Positions 8,593 through 17,892 of a stretch of 64,000 nucleotides of DNA are shown here, piece by piece. How positions within the stretch are numbered: position 1 is the first letter of the stretch; the number at the start of each line of letters is the position of its first letter. The notes under the pieces were generated by a model that was not told where the DNA came from, ran no database searches, and saw only the letters and a program-made list of their open reading frames with translations. The position numbers and the translations under genes are program-made. The DNA is taken from positions 434,001 to 498,000 of the forward strand of contig NZ_RAPY01000003.1 of assembly GCF_003610355.1 (NCBI RefSeq), read 5' to 3'. Source of the DNA: Sphingobacterium detergens. Its GTDB lineage: Bacteria > Bacteroidota > Bacteroidia > Sphingobacteriales > Sphingobacteriaceae.

Positions 8593-10419
8593 TTACTTTT
8601 TTCCAACAGGCTCCTCCAATGCCTTTCCTTCTTTAGCCGCTAGCAAGTAGATCAATGAAGCTGTTCCATCCATGGTGGGTTCATTGGTACTGTAGTCGCC
8701 ATAATCATCATGGTAGACAGCCAGATCACTCTGAAAGTCCGCATAGCTATCAGGGTTGTTTAGTTTAATACCGATCAAATTACGGTAGGTAGAGGCCATT
8801 ATTGGACCATCTACCAAGCCACCATCAATCGGATGTTTACCCAAATAGGTAAAAGCAGAATGTGGATCAACTGGTGTATCGCCCCAAGATGGGAGACCAT
8901 AGACCATACTTGTTCCCCATGGATTGGCACCAAAGAGCCAATCGAAATTTGCTTGCTCCAGTTCGTCAAACCGATTATCCCCTGTCAGCTCTTTATACCA
9001 AAGGCATTGCATTGCGAAAGAAGCCGTTAGATTGTTACTGCACCAGATAAAAGGAACTCCTCTTAAAAATGCATTTTGCTCCGCACGTTTATTGACCTCT
9101 TCAATACCTTGTCTATAATATGAAACAATCTCCTCGCGATCCTGTCCTTTCAATTTTTTTGCCAATTCATAATGTCCCAAGTTGATAAAAGGATACCACT
9201 GATAATGTGCAGCAGTATCTGTTATCATCCAGGGTGTTACTTTTTCTTGTCTGGCATACTGCATAGCTTCTTCGGCAAACTTGTTTTTCTTTGTTACCGA
9301 AAGTCCCATTGCCGCTGCCAGCTGCATATCATCCACCCAATTGTCTTCGGCATAGATATAAGGCGATTTGACCGAAACCGTCTGTGTCACCCCGGGCTTT
9401 ATATTTGCATACGCATAGGCTGTCTCCGCTTTCTGTGACAGCAATTTTGCATATTTTTTATCCTCTTTTCCAAAAAGCACAGATCCCAAACGGAAAGCAC
9501 TGCTAAATTTCCCCGCTGTAGAACTTGTTCCGGTGGTGTTATTCATAAACTTTCCCCTTTGTTGCGGCTCGCCATCTATGAAATACACTGGGCGTTCAAA
9601 TCCACGACCATAATAAGGATCCTCCTTGGGCATGCGCATACTTGCATGATCTCGGTCGTCCGCAATCTGATTATACATCTGATTTGCTTTGGGATGCATC
9701 TTCAACAACCAGTCCAGTCCCCATTTAGCTTCATCCAATATATCAGCACGGCCGTTCTTCCCATCCAGACCATTTGCCTGCTTTTGATCTGCAAACACCT
9801 TGGGAAAGTCCCGATAAGCCGCCAGCAGATGAAATGTTGCATTTGCCGAAGTCGTCGCGTATTGCAAATAATCAGAAGCATCATGCCAACCTCCGCCAGC
9901 ATCAATATGCGAGCTATCCGCTACACCCACTTTACCTGCATACAATGTAAAGCCATCATGTGTATGACAACTGTCCTTTAAAAAAGGATTGAACAATGTC
10001 CGTTGTTGACGCATATACCGCAATACAAAGTCCGCGGCACCCTTATAGACATCGCGGGCTATCCTAAAATGAGGAGATTTGATTTCTCCCACCTGGATAA
10101 AAAACCTTCCCGTATCCTGTAAAGCCGAGAAATCGAATCGAAAACTCTGCACAAAAGGGCCGTAATCACCATAATCCTTCCCTACGGGATGAGCATACAC
10201 TGTCTTACCTGTCTTTGCATCTTTAATCTCAAAAGAACGAAGCTGCCTGATTGATTTCCCGCCCCATACCGCGACCTTTTTACCTGCCGGAGTATAGCCT
10301 AATTGGTTTATTCGAATCCAAGCATTTTGCTGTGCTTCCGCAAAGTTACAAACAAAACATGCAAAAACAAGCAAAAAAGCTTGACGTAAATTTAAGAAGT
10401 TTAGACATTCTTTTATCAT
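8593..10419 (-). CDS. glycoside hydrolase family 9 enzyme with N-terminal Ig-like (CelD_N) domain
   Basis: 608 aa. A signal peptide ends at about AEA29. Residues 33-120 form the CelD_N-type Ig-like domain (WIRINQLGYTPAGKK..). The GH9 (alpha/alpha)6 barrel follows: GGGWHDASDY at 175-184 carries the two conserved Asp (180, 183), DILDEAKWGLDWLLKMHP follows, then GANPWGTSMVYGLP, and the proton-donor region DYSTNEPTMDG with Glu580. GH9 enzymes cut beta-1,4 glucans, and some act on glucosamine-containing chains; beside murQ and namZ an amino-sugar polymer is more likely than cellulose, but this is inference. The gene ends in GGA AAA AAG TAA, which may allow a -1 shift into the deacetylase frame. 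It begins 42 nt after the phosphoesterase stop. Confidence 0.9.
   Translation of the reverse strand: MIKECLNFLNLRQAFLLVFACFVCNFAEAQQNAWIRINQLGYTPAGKKVAVWGGKSIRQLRSFEIKDAKTGKTVYAHPVGKDYGDYGPFVQSFRFDFSALQDTGRFFIQVGEIKSPHFRIARDVYKGAADFVLRYMRQQRTLFNPFLKDSCHTHDGFTLYAGKVGVADSSHIDAGGGWHDASDYLQYATTSANATFHLLAAYRDFPKVFADQKQANGLDGKNGRADILDEAKWGLDWLLKMHPKANQMYNQIADDRDHASMRMPKEDPYYGRGFERPVYFIDGEPQQRGKFMNNTTGTSSTAGKFSSAFRLGSVLFGKEDKKYAKLLSQKAETAYAYANIKPGVTQTVSVKSPYIYAEDNWVDDMQLAAAMGLSVTKKNKFAEEAMQYARQEKVTPWMITDTAAHYQWYPFINLGHYELAKKLKGQDREEIVSYYRQGIEEVNKRAEQNAFLRGVPFIWCSNNLTASFAMQCLWYKELTGDNRFDELEQANFDWLFGANPWGTSMVYGLPSWGDTPVDPHSAFTYLGKHPIDGGLVDGPIMASTYRNLIGIKLNNPDSYADFQSDLAVYHDDYGDYSTNEPTMDGTASLIYLLAAKEGKALEEPVGKK
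8596..8602 (-). promoter_or_regulatory. candidate -1 ribosomal frameshift site (A-AAA-AAG)
   Basis: The last two sense codons of the GH9 gene, plus the preceding base, read A AAA AAG in the zero frame, directly followed by TAA. This heptamer is the strongest known bacterial slippery sequence (as in E. coli dnaX). A Shine-Dalgarno-like GGAGGAG (8611-8617) sits 8 nt upstream, close to the dnaX spacing. A -1 slip continues as GTA ATC AGG GAT and stays open into the deacetylase ORF (8596 is in phase with 8542). A weak stem GTTGTC/GACAAC lies further downstream. The arrangement is seen; frameshifting is inferred. Confidence 0.5.
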
Positions 10420-10461
10420 AATAAGGCATTTATTTTTAATAAAATCAACTCAAACGGTTGT

Positions 10462-12318
10462 TTAAAACCTCAAAGAAACTATTTTACCGTCCATCGTGCT
10501 TGCAACAACCTCATTACTACCGTTTACAGCAACAGGATTGAGCATTCCATTGGAAATTTTATATTGCCACATTATATCGCCTGTTTTTGCATCAACAGCC
10601 GAAAGCAAACCCGAATGACTCGGCACAAACACCAATTTGCGATTTGTTTTTATCGCTGATGGAGTCAATTCATAAGGCAATTTTAGTTTTGCTTTCCAAA
10701 TTACATCCATTTTCTCACCTGAAGAAGAAATCCCCAGCAAATCGCCATCCATTGTCTTCACGTAAACCTGTTTTTTATTTACAGCCAGTCCCATAGACTC
10801 CCGCACACGTATGCTGTCTTTCTTTTCTCGCCAGACCACAGCCCCATTCTTTGCATCCAATGCCGTCATAAATCGATCCGGCGCAACAACAAATACGCGA
10901 TTATTTATCCCAACGGGATTGCAGGCAGCAGCCGAAAACATCCGGTTGGCATGACCATTGTTCCATTGCCAGGATAGTTTTCCAGTTTTGGCATCCAATG
11001 CATAAAATCCATTTCCCCAAGAACCGAAGATGATATTACCCAAATAATACGTTGGCAAAGTAGACACAAACCCTTTGACCTGATCAAAACTCCATCTTAA
11101 TTTACCAGTCTTTATATCCAAGGCCCTAAATTTACCATCCGAACCACCAATAAAAGCGACACCATCATGCAGCAGTGGCGAACCCAATACTGCCTTATCT
11201 GTCTGCACCTTCCAGAGAAGTTTTCCATTTTCCGCATTGACAGCATATATAAAGTGATCCGAAGAACCGGCTACAACGATACCCTTCCAAACCGCTGGCG
11301 TGGAGTACACTTTCCCTCCCGTCCTATAAGCCCAAAGTTTTTTACCGGATTTAAGATCCAGCGCAAAGATATCCCCCGCAGTATTGGAGGTAACAACCTT
11401 GTTTTTATAGATTGTCAGTCCTGCACCAATATCGCTAGCATCTTCAAAAGTCCAATTCACATGAACAGCACTTGCATACTTTTCATTGACCGCATAACTC
11501 GGCCGTGGATAAGTCGCAGTTTCGCGGTCATAGTGATGATCAAACAAAGGCACTTCTAACCAAGGTTTTTCTTGTGTACCAATTCCTGGATTACGCTCTT
11601 GATAAGTCGCTTTTCCATCGGCGATGGTTACAATATTATAGCCACCGACAGGTTTATTTGCACGTAGATTGGATCGGCCCATCACACCCGGAATTCCCTC
11701 CCAGTCGTAGGCCTTGTTCGCATGTCCATGTCCGCAGAAGGCCAATTGCACATTACGTGTTTTAACGCGCTTCAATGCATCAAACCAATTGTTCAGGGAG
11801 GAGTCTTGTGGATAATGGTTAATATAAATTAGCGGTGTTTGCCTGTCAGGATTCGCAGCAAAGATGGAATCCATCCACACCAGATTTTCACGTGGTATCT
11901 GTCCGGGACTCATGCGCATATTCGGCCCAGAGTTTGTTCCGATAAATTCATAACCCTTATGTTTAAAGAAAAAAGTCTCCCCACCAAAAACAGTACGAAA
12001 GGTATTGGCTCCATTTTCAGACCAATTCCCATCGTGGTTACCAGGAATGACATACCAGGGCAGCTGCAGGCTATCCAAAATCCGCTTTGCCAATTTCAGT
12101 TCCTGATCAGCCCCAAATTCAGTGATATCTCCTGAGAGAATAACAAAATCGATGTCTTTCAATGTATTAAGATCCTTTACTGTACGTCGCAGATCTTCCT
12201 CCCCTGTTGCACCACCAACGTGTGTATCCGTGACATGGGCAAACTTAAATGACTGCGCAAAGGAAATATTGATAATGCACAATAATGCACTAATAAAGGC
12301 TATAAGCTTCGGTTTCAT
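10462..12318 (-). CDS. secreted metallophosphoesterase fused to a PQQ-type beta-propeller
   Basis: 618 aa from the ATG at 12318; an upstream ATG at 12408 is in frame but would put 30 unrelated residues before the signal peptide (MKPKLIAF..FAQ, cleaved after Ala21). The calcineurin-like phosphoesterase motifs follow in order: DTH (Asp31, His33), SGDITE, PGNHDGNW, NHYP and GHGH. From about residue 320 there are at least six propeller blades of the outer-membrane BamB/PQQ type (WAYRTGGKVYSTPAV, LLWKVQT, LRWSF, LSWQWNNG, IMWQY). The enzyme part would remove phosphate mono- or diesters in the periplasm; the propeller may bind substrate or partner proteins. It is the first gene of the phosphoesterase-GH9-deacetylase-murQ-symporter run and has two copies of the shared operator-like motif directly upstream. 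Confidence 0.85.
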   Translation of the reverse strand: MKPKLIAFISALLCIINISFAQSFKFAHVTDTHVGGATGEEDLRRTVKDLNTLKDIDFVILSGDITEFGADQELKLAKRILDSLQLPWYVIPGNHDGNWSENGANTFRTVFGGETFFFKHKGYEFIGTNSGPNMRMSPGQIPRENLVWMDSIFAANPDRQTPLIYINHYPQDSSLNNWFDALKRVKTRNVQLAFCGHGHANKAYDWEGIPGVMGRSNLRANKPVGGYNIVTIADGKATYQERNPGIGTQEKPWLEVPLFDHHYDRETATYPRPSYAVNEKYASAVHVNWTFEDASDIGAGLTIYKNKVVTSNTAGDIFALDLKSGKKLWAYRTGGKVYSTPAVWKGIVVAGSSDHFIYAVNAENGKLLWKVQTDKAVLGSPLLHDGVAFIGGSDGKFRALDIKTGKLRWSFDQVKGFVSTLPTYYLGNIIFGSWGNGFYALDAKTGKLSWQWNNGHANRMFSAAACNPVGINNRVFVVAPDRFMTALDAKNGAVVWREKKDSIRVRESMGLAVNKKQVYVKTMDGDLLGISSSGEKMDVIWKAKLKLPYELTPSAIKTNRKLVFVPSHSGLLSAVDAKTGDIMWQYKISNGMLNPVAVNGSNEVVASTMDGKIVSLRF

Positions 12319-12339
12319 GGATAAAGTTTTCTTAAAAAT

Positions 12340-12386
12340 AGCGTTTTTATGCGTAAACATAAAATATAAATGCGTTTTTATGCATG
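12340..12386 (-). promoter_or_regulatory. two operator-like sites upstream of the phosphoesterase operon
   Basis: GCGTTTTTATGCG (12341-12353) and ATGCGTTTTTATGCAT (12370-12385) are copies of one AT-rich near-palindrome, starting 30 nt apart and within 70 nt of the start codon. The same motif occurs upstream of namZ and three susC genes. No clear TTG/TAnnTTTG pair is seen here. Confidence 0.6.
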
Positions 12387-12437
12387 ATATTTTTGATACA
12401 ACAAACATATTACCTATTTCTTTTCCAATAGATTTAC

Positions 12438-12470
12438 AAAAAAGCCTTGTCTAATTCCTAGACAAGGCTT
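12438..12470 (-). terminator. Rho-independent terminator after the SusC/SusD operon
   Basis: A perfect 12-bp stem AAGCCTTGTCTA / TAGACAAGGCTT with a 5-nt loop, followed on the minus strand by a run of T. It lies 20 nt after the SusD stop at 12490. Confidence 0.9.
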
Positions 12471-12489
12471 AATAGTATTAAGAATCGAA

Positions 12490-14349
12490 TTACCAGCCCT
12501 TTGTTTGGGTCAGTTTATAACCTTTCGAAGCATATTCATTTATCTGCTCAAGACCAACGGGAGCCATATAGGAGCGATCTGAGAAAGACTCACGGTTTCG
12601 TACGGTTTCGACAAGATAGAAGCCAACCATCTGACTAGAGTTCTTACCATCATAAGTGATGACTTTATTCGTAGCATCCACCACTTTAAGAATTCCCACC
12701 TTCGAAGGATCCAGCAAAGCCGGAATATCTTTCTGAACATCAATCCAAGGACCACGGTAATAATCCTGATTTTTGTCAAAATTCATATAATCCAGTTTTT
12801 TCCAGCGTTTAATATCCAACAGGCGAAGTCCTTCATAAACAAATTCCATGCGGCGTTCGCGGCGGATTTCCCAAGTTAACGGAGACACATCAGCATCTCT
12901 TGCAGGGTCATTTGCGATAGCTCCTATTTGCAATGGCGCTGTTTTCTGCACACCTTTCGATGCAGCTACAGCATCTATAGGACGATTACGTATTGCATTG
13001 ATAGATTTATCAATATCGCCTTGCGTTACAGCCGCCCCTCCAAATCCTTCAGCCAAAATCTGCTTCGCTTCGACGAAATTCAGCACAACCTCCGCTAAAC
13101 GGATAACCGGCGCGTCTGATGTATTCGTCATACCACCCCAGGCTGCCGGATATTTGCCACCGATATAAGTCATAGCCTCCCTTGATGCAAACTTAAATGC
13201 ATAGAACAATGTCGACGAGGAAGTTAATGGCTTCTCATAAAATGAAGCCTCAAAACGAGGATCTCTTGTAACGGCCAAATCTTTAATAGAGAAACTGCTC
13301 GCATTTGCTACAGATGAGTTTTGCCAAGGTTTTCCATCATTACACAGAAACGACTTGACTAGAACAAGGTTGGATGCATTATCCTGACGCTCTGTACCAT
13401 TGCTATATGAACCAACACTGTGCGTTACATTTTTAGTCGCGTCATAAGCACGATACATGATCACTTCCTGATTGGCGCTTAAATCCTCTGATGCAAAAAG
13501 GCTCTTAAAATCACTTGTAAACTTATAAGCTCCAGAATTCATGACGACTTCAGCCGCCTTCTGTGCCAATTCCAAATATTTCTTCGCTCTTTCTTTATCT
13601 ATATTATGATAATATAAATAAGATCCTTCGAACAACATGTAACGGGAAATAAAAGATGCCGCAACATATTTATTCAGGTATTGTTTCCCGTCATTTGTAC
13701 GCATGTTATCCAATACATATTGAAAATCCTCGTACACACGATCCATAACCACACTACGATTATCCCGGTCTTTATACAAAAGATCTGTTTCAGTATCTTT
13801 CAGTTCTTTATCATAATAAGGAACATCACCAAATACCTCTACCAAACGACTATACTCCGAACCTCTGAAAAAACGGGCCACAGCCATCCAATGACGATAG
13901 GTCTCATCATTAATATTGGGTTTGGTCACACGCTCAATGCGGTCAACAAAAATATTTGCCTTTCTAACATAAACAAAATTCCATGTCGGACCTGAATATT
14001 CCCGCAACATTTGCGGGGTCTCCATCAAAGCAATTGTACTTGCATATTCATTCTTGCGGGTAGAAGGAACAGTATTTTCAAAATTATCCTGAATATTTCT
14101 CTTCGTCAAATCGTCAGAAAAATTATAACCTGTTACGGGAGCATAGGCAGTTGCATAACCCGAATTATTCCCTGTAAAAAAATTGGGATAGAATCCATTC
14201 GCATAAAGACGCAAAGCCAGCTCGTTTCCCCAGCTATTTTGATCTTCGATACTCGTTAACTGATCACGATCCAAAACATCTTTATTACAGGAAGACAATA
14301 AAACTGTTGCCCCCAGCGCCAAAAAAGCTATTTTCTTTGTAAGTTTCAT
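12490..14349 (-). CDS. RagB/SusD family nutrient-binding outer-membrane lipoprotein
   Basis: 619 aa. Lipobox LLSSC gives an acylated Cys21. Residues from about 30 show the SusD N-terminal pattern (LDRDQLTSIEDQNSW), TPR-like helices in the middle (EYSRLVEVFGDVPYYDKEL, typical 'GDVPY' SusD motif), and the C-terminal region with RLAEVVLNFVEAK and WEIRRERRMEFVYEGLRLLDIKRW, the standard SusD ending. It is the surface lid that binds the glycan for the SusC channel encoded 11 nt upstream. It is the last gene before a strong terminator. The ligand is not deducible; the position between namZ and the murQ operon suggests muropeptide or wall glycan. Confidence 0.95.
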   Translation of the reverse strand: MKLTKKIAFLALGATVLLSSCNKDVLDRDQLTSIEDQNSWGNELALRLYANGFYPNFFTGNNSGYATAYAPVTGYNFSDDLTKRNIQDNFENTVPSTRKNEYASTIALMETPQMLREYSGPTWNFVYVRKANIFVDRIERVTKPNINDETYRHWMAVARFFRGSEYSRLVEVFGDVPYYDKELKDTETDLLYKDRDNRSVVMDRVYEDFQYVLDNMRTNDGKQYLNKYVAASFISRYMLFEGSYLYYHNIDKERAKKYLELAQKAAEVVMNSGAYKFTSDFKSLFASEDLSANQEVIMYRAYDATKNVTHSVGSYSNGTERQDNASNLVLVKSFLCNDGKPWQNSSVANASSFSIKDLAVTRDPRFEASFYEKPLTSSSTLFYAFKFASREAMTYIGGKYPAAWGGMTNTSDAPVIRLAEVVLNFVEAKQILAEGFGGAAVTQGDIDKSINAIRNRPIDAVAASKGVQKTAPLQIGAIANDPARDADVSPLTWEIRRERRMEFVYEGLRLLDIKRWKKLDYMNFDKNQDYYRGPWIDVQKDIPALLDPSKVGILKVVDATNKVITYDGKNSSQMVGFYLVETVRNRESFSDRSYMAPVGLEQINEYASKGYKLTQTKGW

Positions 14350-14360
14350 TTTTGTAAATT

Positions 14361-17300
14361 TTAGAAGTTAACTTGGACACCAAACGAAACCGATTTGAAC
14401 ATTGGTGTACCAACCCCTGTTCTACCCGAGTTATAATTCTTGTCATTGAATATAGAGAAGCCATTGATTGCTTCAGGATCCACAGGTAAGCCTTTCAGTT
14501 TATCAAACGTAAAGAAATTCTCCAAAGAAGTATATATTCTCGCCGTTTTTATATACGCTTTATTTGTCAGAGACGAAGGCAAAGTATACCCCAGCGTAAT
14601 ATTCTTAATACGCATATAAGACATATCCAACAAATAGCGCGATTGTTTTACCATATTATTCGCGTCATTGCTCGCAGCATTGTTATATGCCGCTGGATAG
14701 AAGGCATCTGTATGATCTTTTGTCCAGAAGTTATCCGCAATAGCAGCAGGCATCGCACCGTCCGAAGAGTTATAACCAGGGATAGTCAAGAACCCATTCC
14801 CCCAAAGCTGGCGTTTACCCACACCTTGTAGAAATGCCGAGAAATCAAAACCTTTATAATCAAGCCCGAGACGAAAACCATATTCATAACGTGGAGTTTC
14901 ATTACCGATAATTTCCAAATCACCATGGTCACTTAATGTCTCAGCACCTTTGTCTATCTTACCGTCACCATTTAGATCCACAAATTTCACATCACCGGCC
15001 CCAAAGTTAAACTTACTATCCGTTGAGAATGTATTGTACGCTCCATTTGGGTCAGATAGCTTATTCATATCTTTTCCGTTCACTTTAATTGGCACATAAT
15101 TACCTTTGGAATCATACTCAAAATCAGACGCCTGATACAATCTATCTGTACGATAACCCCAAATTTCACCAACATCTTTACCAACGTAATAATCGGAAAT
15201 CACTTTAGTATCCGTATACTTCAAGATAGTTGATTTGGCATCCGACAATGTTCCACGAACATTGAATCCAAGCCCATTCTCAAAACGGTGATTGAAATCC
15301 ATCGCCAACTCCCAACCCTGCGTACGCAATGCACCAAAGTTCCCTTGTGGCGGCGGAGCACCAAAAGTCGCACTGACATTACCACTAGGAACAATCATAT
15401 TTTTTGTATCACGACGGTACCAGTCGAACACCACGCCGAATTTATTTTTGAACATCCGCATATCCAAACCAATATCTGTGGTTTCGATTCGCTGCCAGCC
15501 CAAACTACTTAGTACTGCTGATGGCGTCCCAATATTATAATAACGGCTTCCATCTGCACCCAACCAGCTGATATCACCCGGAATCATCGTCGAAGTATAT
15601 AAACTTGGCAGCACCGTCTGATCACCGATAGAACCCCAAGACCCCCTAAGCTTCAATTGATTCAATGTCGGTTTTGCCCATTCCATAAAACTTTCCTCGG
15701 ATGCTACCCAGCCTGCAGAGAAGGACGGAAACCATTGCCATTTTAGGTTTTTTGGAAATTTCGACGAGCCATCATAACGGATATTAGCCTCAAATAGGTA
15801 CTTATTTTTGTACGCATAGTTTACACGACCAAAATAACCCAGCTGGGCTTCCCACAAAGCATCCCCCTTGGCTTGCTGCGACGATGTATTCACACCAAAT
15901 CCCAACTGCGGATTTTTAATATCAAGCAAATTGAAAGTTTGTGAAGAATTCATATCATAATCCAAGGTTACGCGGTTGATACCTGCCAAAAACTTGAATT
16001 CATGATCATCATTAAGATTCAGATTATACGTTGTGACAGCATTGATCGTATTGTTACGACGGTTGCCCGCTGCACGCAGAAAATGATCTGGATTCGCGCC
16101 ATTCGCTGTATACATATAGTAATTCAGATCATAAGCTGCCGAAGCACCCAGCGTACCAGCAGGCACGACCTGACCATCTGAATTAACATAAACCGGAGCT
16201 CCGGCCGCATCCTTACGAGCCACACCTGCGATCCAAGAATCTGCAGCGGTAAAACGTGTACCTGGTTGTGTTGTGATTTCTTCTTGATTGGAGAAAGTAT
16301 AATCAAAATCCACCTTCCAGTTTTTCATGATATTTACAGTAGCCCCCAAATTCAAATTCAGATAATTATTTTGGAAACTAGCCGTATTCGCTGAAGAAAC
16401 TTCACTCCATGGACTCCGGATCATCTTACCATTTTCATCGTAACCCATCGGATATAGCGAGCTCCAGCGGTATAAGTACAACCAAGGATCGGCAGTTGTT
16501 GAATTTGTCGTATACGGATACTCCTTTTTGCGGCGTGACACAATTGCCCCACCACGCACAGTCAGGTATTTATTCAATTCCGTAGACAAACGTAAAGCAG
16601 CATTTGTCCGTCTGAATTGATCGTGATCCGTAGGCTTCATCATTCCGGATTGATTCAACAGACCCATGCTTAGATTATAATCCGTTTTTCCCGAAGTACC
16701 AGAGATACTTAGATCATGCTGTGAAGTAGGCGCTGCCTTGCGAATCATATAATCCTGTACGTTATACGTACGGACACCATATTTTTTTGTCGGTTCAGCG
16801 GGATTAACATACCAGTCACGACCATAAACAGTCGGATCGTTAACGCCTATTGTACCACCGTATTTCTCCTTCCATTTGACGGCTAAATCATAACTCTGTC
16901 TATTGACTTTATAGAAAGCTCCGGCTTCAGTTTCACCAATTCTTTCCACCGCCTCAAGTGAATACTTAAGCGCATTCACGTCCCCCATATTATAATCAAC
17001 CGCCGAGTTTTGAAAAGAAAAGTTATTATTGTAGCTAATATTGAAGGTATCTCCCCCTTTAGCACCCTTCTTTGATGTGATCAGTACCACACCAAATGCA
17101 GCTTTCGCACCATAGATAGAGGCTGCTGCCGCATCTTTTAACACAGTAATGGATTCCACGTCGGCCGGATTAACCAATTGAATACTTGGAATCTCCACGT
17201 TATCTAATAAAATCAAGGGATTAGACTGTCCAGCGATCGAGCCTATCTGACCTCTAATTTTCATCACAGGATCAGAACCGACCTCTCCACTCGGTACCAC

Positions 17301-17822
17301 GACAGTCAAACCCGGTGTAGTACCCTGTATACCACGACCGATATCCGCAATCGCACGCCCCTGTAAATTATCTTTGACATTAATTGTCGAAACCGCACCT
17401 GTCAAATTACCTTTCTTTTGTGTACCATAACCGACAACAACAACCTCTTCCAAGGATTGATTATCATCCACCAACGTCACATTAACTGTATTTGACGTAA
17501 CGGTAACATCTTGCGCAACATACCCAATGGATGAAAAACGCAGCTTACTCCCAACAGCAGCCGTAATCTTGAAATGCCCCTGTGCATCGGTTTTAGTAGA
17601 CGCGGTCCCGCCAATGACAGAAACGCTTACTTCTGAGACTGGGCCTTTTCCATCCGTTACAGTACCTTGCACCGTATTTTGAACCGAAGTCTTCGATGAA
17701 GAGCGAAGAAGAGCACTTGTCAAGTTAGCATTGCTCAAAGCGCCCTCTTTCTTTACGAAAGAATAGGATTCAGAAGGAAAACTCAATCCAAGAGCAACAG
17801 AAAATAGTACAAATTTTCTCAT
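14361..17822 (-). CDS. SusC/RagA TonB-dependent outer-membrane transporter
   Basis: 1153 aa, the largest SusC here. After an N-terminal hydrophobic segment there is a carboxypeptidase-regulatory-like domain (about 48-118), then the TonB-box/plug start SLEEVVVVGYGTQKKGNLTG (123-142), plug motifs (LILLDNVEIP, ITVLKDAAAASIYGAKAAFG) and the 22-strand barrel ending in SFGVQVNF. It imports glycan or peptide fragments with the SusD protein encoded right downstream. It lies 71 nt downstream of the namZ stop on the same strand, so the muramidase and this transporter may share a transcript. Direct repeats lie in the short leader. Confidence 0.96.
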   Translation of the reverse strand: MRKFVLFSVALGLSFPSESYSFVKKEGALSNANLTSALLRSSSKTSVQNTVQGTVTDGKGPVSEVSVSVIGGTASTKTDAQGHFKITAAVGSKLRFSSIGYVAQDVTVTSNTVNVTLVDDNQSLEEVVVVGYGTQKKGNLTGAVSTINVKDNLQGRAIADIGRGIQGTTPGLTVVVPSGEVGSDPVMKIRGQIGSIAGQSNPLILLDNVEIPSIQLVNPADVESITVLKDAAAASIYGAKAAFGVVLITSKKGAKGGDTFNISYNNNFSFQNSAVDYNMGDVNALKYSLEAVERIGETEAGAFYKVNRQSYDLAVKWKEKYGGTIGVNDPTVYGRDWYVNPAEPTKKYGVRTYNVQDYMIRKAAPTSQHDLSISGTSGKTDYNLSMGLLNQSGMMKPTDHDQFRRTNAALRLSTELNKYLTVRGGAIVSRRKKEYPYTTNSTTADPWLYLYRWSSLYPMGYDENGKMIRSPWSEVSSANTASFQNNYLNLNLGATVNIMKNWKVDFDYTFSNQEEITTQPGTRFTAADSWIAGVARKDAAGAPVYVNSDGQVVPAGTLGASAAYDLNYYMYTANGANPDHFLRAAGNRRNNTINAVTTYNLNLNDDHEFKFLAGINRVTLDYDMNSSQTFNLLDIKNPQLGFGVNTSSQQAKGDALWEAQLGYFGRVNYAYKNKYLFEANIRYDGSSKFPKNLKWQWFPSFSAGWVASEESFMEWAKPTLNQLKLRGSWGSIGDQTVLPSLYTSTMIPGDISWLGADGSRYYNIGTPSAVLSSLGWQRIETTDIGLDMRMFKNKFGVVFDWYRRDTKNMIVPSGNVSATFGAPPPQGNFGALRTQGWELAMDFNHRFENGLGFNVRGTLSDAKSTILKYTDTKVISDYYVGKDVGEIWGYRTDRLYQASDFEYDSKGNYVPIKVNGKDMNKLSDPNGAYNTFSTDSKFNFGAGDVKFVDLNGDGKIDKGAETLSDHGDLEIIGNETPRYEYGFRLGLDYKGFDFSAFLQGVGKRQLWGNGFLTIPGYNSSDGAMPAAIADNFWTKDHTDAFYPAAYNNAASNDANNMVKQSRYLLDMSYMRIKNITLGYTLPSSLTNKAYIKTARIYTSLENFFTFDKLKGLPVDPEAINGFSIFNDKNYNSGRTGVGTPMFKSVSFGVQVNF

Positions 17823-17854
17823 TGATTATAGAGTTTTAAAAATAAATGATTCTA

Positions 17855-17883
17855 GTTAGTATTGTTTATTCGTTAGTATTGTT
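17855..17883 (-). repeat. direct repeat GTTAGTATTGTT in the SusC leader
   Basis: Two identical 12-nt copies at 17855-17866 and 17872-17883 start 17 nt apart, between the namZ stop and the susC ATG at 17822. The spacing is close to 1.5 helix turns. They could be activator half-sites; nothing else supports this. Confidence 0.4.
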
Positions 17884-17892
17884 CGCAATAGG

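Noticed and set aside
9559-9981. Long ORFs on the opposite strand within GH9, susC, recG and other genes (for example 140 aa here).
   Set aside because: They are shadow frames of well-supported genes, with no signal peptides, motifs or upstream sites of their own.
12318-12408. Longer N terminus for the phosphoesterase (start at 12408).
   Set aside because: The extra 30 residues are translated from the operator region and precede a standard signal peptide, so the start at 12318 is preferred. The same reasoning moved the starts of the genes at 19137, 21314, 35073, 38794, 40074 and 55574.
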